A DNA stretch of 9,529 nt, taken from Caldifarciminota bacterium. Its GTDB lineage: Bacteria > Hydrothermota > Hydrothermia > B15-G9 > WFZT01. The notes under the pieces were generated by a model. The model ran no database searches and was not told the DNA's origin. It saw nothing but the letters and a program-made list of their open reading frames with translations. The position numbers were made by a program, and so were the translations under genes. The stretch lies in contig JALXCE010000373.1 of NCBI GenBank assembly GCA_026991055.1, positions 1 to 9,529 on the forward strand. The letters run 5' to 3'. Positions 6,170-9,529 of the stretch are shown here, one piece after another (the stretch's first letter is position 1; every line of letters starts with the position of its first letter).

Positions 6170-9100
6170 TCATTCCTCCAGAAGAGACTTAAGATAGGCC
6201 TTTATCAAGACCTTGTAATCCTCGGGGATGCTTTTATCTCTGTCAATATCAAAGAGAAGAGTTTTAATCCTTTTCCTCAAAACCTCCTCTTTAACTTCAC
6301 CAGGAGAGGTGGTTTTGTAAGATTTACCAGTTTTAGATTCCCTCCTCCTTGCAAACTCCTGCTTGTGTATTGATCTCTGAGCCTCTAAAAGCCGGACAAG
6401 AAGCCTTTTCTGCTTGCGGTAGATTTTCTCGTTGTATTTGCCCTGTTTCAGGGCTTTTTCCACCTCACTCATCTCTTTTGAAATCTCCTGAAGCATTCTG
6501 GCAAGATTCTGAGAGCCCTGAGAGAGTTTCATGGCCTGGTTAACAAGTTGCTGGATTGCCGCCTGCTGGGCAGCCATCGAGAGTAGCTGGCTCATGGCAG
6601 GGTTGGGCATGGACATCATGCTTTTCCCCTGCTGATTCAATGATGCCTGTTTGCGGGCGGCCTCGGAGAGTTTTTTCATTGCCTCTTCTAAATATGTGGA
6701 GCTCCCTTTCCCCTGCTGAAGGTTTTTCTCCGCTCCATAGAGCTCGAGTATAGCGAGGTTAACGTAAGCGAGGGCCTTTGATAGCTCACTGGGTGACGGG
6801 GTTCTGAAGAGTTCAAAGGAGGTTTTAATCCCTTTCATGGTCTCCATAGCTCCATAGGTGAGACCGAGGGCCTTGGGTGATAAAGCCATTGTATTTTTGA
6901 ATATTTCAAGCATACCCTTGAAACTCTGCTGGGTGGCGCTTAGCGCCGCTTCCTCGTCCTGAGCAAGGTTAAAATAGCTCGTTTTAACGTTTCTTTTGAG
7001 TTCCGGTACGGATTTATTCACCTTTACCTGCAGTGATGAGGAGAAGATCAAGCCCTGTCGGACCTTTCGGATTTTTTCGACAAGCTCCTTCTTTCGGCGA
7101 TTAACAAGGTTCTTTCGCATGTTTTCGAGTTTTTGTGCCACATCTTCCATCTTTTGTGCAGTTTTCTCCATTCTCTTTAAAGCCCCTTCTTTGTCCCCCT
7201 TTTCGATAGAGCTTGCTGATTGTGTGGACATTTGTTCCAGTGATTTAAAGTCTACATTTGCAAGGTTCTCAAGCGACTTTTGAAGTTTTTTATCGCTCAC
7301 ATTTTTAGAAAATTCTGATATTTCCCGCTTGAGATTTTCTATTTTTTTCGTAATTTCCTTTTGCTTTGATAGAATTGCGCTGGATGTATCGCCGGCTTCG
7401 ATCCTGCTTTTCAAAATCTCCTCTTCGTTTTCAAGTTCTCGCATCCTTTCCGCAAATTCTTTTAATTTTTGCTCCTCGGCAAATTTCTTGAGGATATTCT
7501 CCATTCGCTCAAGGTTACGTTTCAAAACTTCCTGATTGAGCTTTAGATTTTCCAGTGCCTTCGCAAGTTGCTCGGGAGTCACCTTCTTTTGCATAAGCTT
7601 GTTCAGGTTCTCAAGCATTTTCCTCAACTCGTCTGTCATGGATTCCTGAAAGAGCTTTTGTATTTCCTGGATTTTTTTAATCAGCTCAGGGTCCATATTG
7701 ATCTGTTGCTGAAGCTGTTCAAGGGATTTATTTATTCGCTCAAAGGATTTTTTCACCTGCTCGAGGAATTTTTTCTCGTTTTCAACGAGCTCCTTTAGAG
7801 ATTGTTTTTTGGACCAGTCTACTTTTCTCTCACTCTTGAGCAGAGTCTCGAGCTGATTGATTTTTTCCATTATTTTCTCGGTGTGTTTCTTTATGTCCTT
7901 AATCGTTGTAATGCCCGTATCACTAACAGCCTGAGATTGCTGGTACATTTCCTCAAGGGTAGGAAATCTCACGATGAGTGCGTCGGAGGTGTCAGATTGA
8001 TTTTTCAAATCAGTGGCGACAGCGTAAATGTAGGCCTCATCGCCAGGCATCATGGAAAGATTCTCGAGGCTTACCTTGAGAGCCGTTGTGTCCTCAAATT
8101 CACCTTTAAACCTTTTGATGATGGTATCCGAGACGTGGTTCGCGTATTTGATGACGAGCCCCAATGATTTGAGTCCAAAGTCATCATAACTCCTGACAAT
8201 CAAAGGCACTTTCATATCTTCTGGAAGGTTAACTGTGCCCTGTGGGAAGAGAATTTCCACTCCCGGTGGATTGTCATTGATAGGAATCACGGATATTTCA
8301 TAGGGCGAATAAGTGGAGAGCTCTGAATGGAAAAGAGTGAATCTCAGATTGAGGGTGTCCCTAACTGTGAGATTGAGATGATAGGCTGAATTTTGTCTCT
8401 TTAGTATTTTGCTTCCCCATCGGACGGAATCCGAGGTAATGGAATATACGAGAAGCTCAAGGCGTGTGCCACCAAGATATGCGAGGTAGCGGGGATTTTT
8501 TACTGTGTAAACGCTTGAGCCAAGGTAGGACGGCATTTTAGCCTTAACTACAACGGAATCTATGAAAGGCTTTTCCACGATCTTGAGGAAGACGGCGTTA
8601 CTGATAAATCCATCTATCGACCTGGCATGGTAAATGCCGGGTCTCAGGGCCCTCAATCTGTAAATCAGCATTCCACTTAAAATCGTGTCAGGTGTGAGTA
8701 CCATTTTTGAGCTGTCTCCGTAAACCATGATTTTTGTGCTCTCGGCTTTGAAGTTTACCGGCAGAAGCTTGAGAGTTACAGTTGAGTCTGAGAAAGCGGT
8801 TACCCGGGCAGGCTTAATGACTGCGTATTTCTGGTCCCTTATCCCTGCACCAACAAGGTCGAGGATACTGCGGGTGTATTTATCAGCGAACACATTAAAA
8901 AGTATTAAAAAGCCTGCAAGCGAATAAAGTGAAAATCTGAAAAGTCTGGTATCAGGATGATAAACTTTCCCGGGGTTTACCTTTGCAAGAAGCTCGTTCG
9001 TTTCTTCGAGGAGTTTTTCAACTAAAAATTCAGAGTAATTGCCCTCGTCGAGATCGAAGACGGCGGATAGTCTATTTTCAAACTCAGGATAGGCTTTTTC

Positions 9101-9319
9101 GATGAGACGCGCGATATTGCGGTCGTTCAGGAAGTAAAGTCCCTTTTTAACGAAATAGTAAATTGAAGGAAGTGGAGAAAGGATGAAAATGATACCTGCA
9201 AGAACAGTTGAGATTGGTGTAATGGCAAAAGATATTGCCGCGATGCCGAGCCATAGCGCAAGTGATTCAAGCAGGATGAAAAATATAGCTCTCTGTTTGA
9301 CGGATGAGATTACGTTCAT
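6170..9319 (-). CDS. DUF4175-like large membrane-anchored coiled-coil protein
   Basis: This 1049-residue protein has no known enzymatic motif. Two hydrophobic helices near residues 10-33 and 36-57 form a hairpin, and a third lies near 128-146. Next comes a beta-rich region (about 165-450), probably extracytoplasmic, with blocks such as VKAKMPSYLG, NDNPPGVEILFPQG and DDFGLKSLGL. The linker VRFPTLEEMY (450-459) leads into a very long Lys/Glu/Leu coiled coil (about 460-760). A Gln/Met-rich segment follows (around 880-930). The conserved tail block RKQKRLLVRLLEAQRS (from 968) is typical of DUF4175-type proteins of the FCB group. Helix order and domain layout fit that family; the recognition is from memory of the family pattern and its detailed function is unknown. 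The ATG at 9319 overlaps the upstream PglZ-domain gene stop by four bases (ATGA), and the stop lies one base before the deacetylase start. A structural or scaffold role at the cell envelope is an inference. Confidence 0.8.
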   Translation of the reverse strand: MNVISSVKQRAIFFILLESLALWLGIAAISFAITPISTVLAGIIFILSPLPSIYYFVKKGLYFLNDRNIARLIEKAYPEFENRLSAVFDLDEGNYSEFLVEKLLEETNELLAKVNPGKVYHPDTRLFRFSLYSLAGFLILFNVFADKYTRSILDLVGAGIRDQKYAVIKPARVTAFSDSTVTLKLLPVNFKAESTKIMVYGDSSKMVLTPDTILSGMLIYRLRALRPGIYHARSIDGFISNAVFLKIVEKPFIDSVVVKAKMPSYLGSSVYTVKNPRYLAYLGGTRLELLVYSITSDSVRWGSKILKRQNSAYHLNLTVRDTLNLRFTLFHSELSTYSPYEISVIPINDNPPGVEILFPQGTVNLPEDMKVPLIVRSYDDFGLKSLGLVIKYANHVSDTIIKRFKGEFEDTTALKVSLENLSMMPGDEAYIYAVATDLKNQSDTSDALIVRFPTLEEMYQQSQAVSDTGITTIKDIKKHTEKIMEKINQLETLLKSERKVDWSKKQSLKELVENEKKFLEQVKKSFERINKSLEQLQQQINMDPELIKKIQEIQKLFQESMTDELRKMLENLNKLMQKKVTPEQLAKALENLKLNQEVLKRNLERMENILKKFAEEQKLKEFAERMRELENEEEILKSRIEAGDTSSAILSKQKEITKKIENLKREISEFSKNVSDKKLQKSLENLANVDFKSLEQMSTQSASSIEKGDKEGALKRMEKTAQKMEDVAQKLENMRKNLVNRRKKELVEKIRKVRQGLIFSSSLQVKVNKSVPELKRNVKTSYFNLAQDEEAALSATQQSFKGMLEIFKNTMALSPKALGLTYGAMETMKGIKTSFELFRTPSPSELSKALAYVNLAILELYGAEKNLQQGKGSSTYLEEAMKKLSEAARKQASLNQQGKSMMSMPNPAMSQLLSMAAQQAAIQQLVNQAMKLSQGSQNLARMLQEISKEMSEVEKALKQGKYNEKIYRKQKRLLVRLLEAQRSIHKQEFARRRESKTGKSYKTTSPGEVKEEVLRKRIKTLLFDIDRDKSIPEDYKVLIKAYLKSLLEE
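6172..6183 (-). promoter_or_regulatory. Shine-Dalgarno site of the deacetylase gene
   Basis: The minus strand reads GGAGGAATGAGATG into the deacetylase start at 6168, with the stop codon TGA of the upstream gene embedded between. The GGAGG is a full match to the usual anti-Shine-Dalgarno sequence and fixes the start. It shows that this organism does use Shine-Dalgarno initiation for operon-internal genes. Confidence 0.75.
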
Positions 9320-9529
9320 GAGGACAATTTTAAGACCGGAAGAATTAGCTCCTCAAGTGTGATTCCCCCATGAAAAATGCCCCCCTCGTAAATCTTTTTG
9401 TAAACATTTGGGTCAGAAGGATAGACTAAAAAGTAATATTCGTAGGTTATAGCAAGCCTTGATTTTGATTTGACAACCGGCAATTTCCATTCTTTGAGAT
9501 TGTAGACCATGAAGGCTCCCTTGTCTTTT
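9316..9529 (-). CDS. PglZ-domain protein (alkaline phosphatase superfamily), C-terminal fragment
   Basis: Only the last 70 codons are inside the window; the reading frame stays open to the right edge (KDKGAFMVYN), so the ATG at 9510 is internal and not a supported start. The tail FHGGITLEELILPVLKL is the typical C-terminal end of PglZ domains, in which HGG followed by a strand pair closes the alkaline-phosphatase-like fold. The segment SRLAITYEYYFLVYPSD just before it fits the same region. PglZ domains occur in BREX/Pgl defence systems and also fused to a receiver domain in PorX of the Bacteroidota type IX secretion control pathway. In the company of a DUF4175-like gene, a PorX-like or stand-alone regulator is more likely than a BREX protein, but the N-terminus is outside the window. 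Translation is coupled to the DUF4175-like gene by an ATGA overlap. Confidence 0.66.
   Translation of the reverse strand, partial: KDKGAFMVYNLKEWKLPVVKSKSRLAITYEYYFLVYPSDPNVYKKIYEGGIFHGGITLEELILPVLKLSS

Noticed and set aside
6996..8167. Several plus-strand open frames opposite the DUF4175-like gene.
   Set aside because: They are Phe/Ser/Leu-rich antisense shadows of Lys/Glu-rich coiled-coil codons, with no domains or start signals.
9316..9529. A BREX or Pgl defence system suggested by the PglZ-like tail.
   Set aside because: No BrxC, PglX methyltransferase or other BREX gene is present, and the downstream partners are a DUF4175-like protein and a deacetylase. PglZ domains are also found in non-defence regulators such as PorX.

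Overview
The window looks like part of the chromosome of a bacterium, probably a thermophilic or uncultured lineage related to the FCB superphylum or WOR-3-type candidate phyla. This placement is an inference. It rests on a DUF4175-like giant coiled-coil membrane protein coupled to a PglZ-type (PorX-like) protein, on Lys/Glu-rich proteins, and on a very GC-rich 5S rRNA stem set in moderate-GC protein genes. The 5S rRNA is clearly bacterial. The genetic code is standard, and TAA, TAG and TGA stops are all used.

Layout. (1) Positions 4-121 (+): a complete 5S rRNA whose closing stem runs straight into a T tract. (2) Positions 127-2151 (-): a cytoplasmic multi-PAS sensor with a C-terminal HD-GYP cyclic-di-GMP phosphodiesterase, convergent with the 5S gene; its stop codon lies in the 5S T tract. 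(3) Positions 2152-2402: a divergent promoter region. (4) Positions 2403-3752 (+): an MmgE/PrpD-family dehydratase or decarboxylase. (5) Positions 3753-4254: a 500-bp non-coding block holding a MITE-like element (3778-4109) built from nested inverted repeats. (6) Positions 4255-4992 (-): an alpha/beta hydrolase with its own promoter. (7) Positions 4993-5271: a non-coding spacer with a third copy of the hairpin repeat found in the MITE-like element and a probable terminator. (8) Positions 5272-9529 (-): a tightly coupled operon read right to left, with the tail of a PglZ-domain protein, a 1049-residue DUF4175-like protein, and a class IV (HDAC11-like) deacetylase.

How the genes relate. The three-gene operon is the only functional unit visible. 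It is joined by a 4-base ATGA overlap and a 1-base gap. Its members suggest a membrane-anchored coiled-coil machine with a phosphatase-fold partner and a deacylase, but no joint function can be proved from sequence. The HD-GYP sensor, the MmgE/PrpD enzyme and the hydrolase appear to be single-gene units.

A notable regulatory pattern is that genes starting a transcript (HD-GYP, hydrolase, probably MmgE/PrpD) lack a Shine-Dalgarno site and have a -10 box 6-8 bases before the ATG, as in leaderless mRNAs. The operon-internal deacetylase instead has a clear GGAGG. No CRISPR array, defence island, tRNA or complete transposase gene was found.
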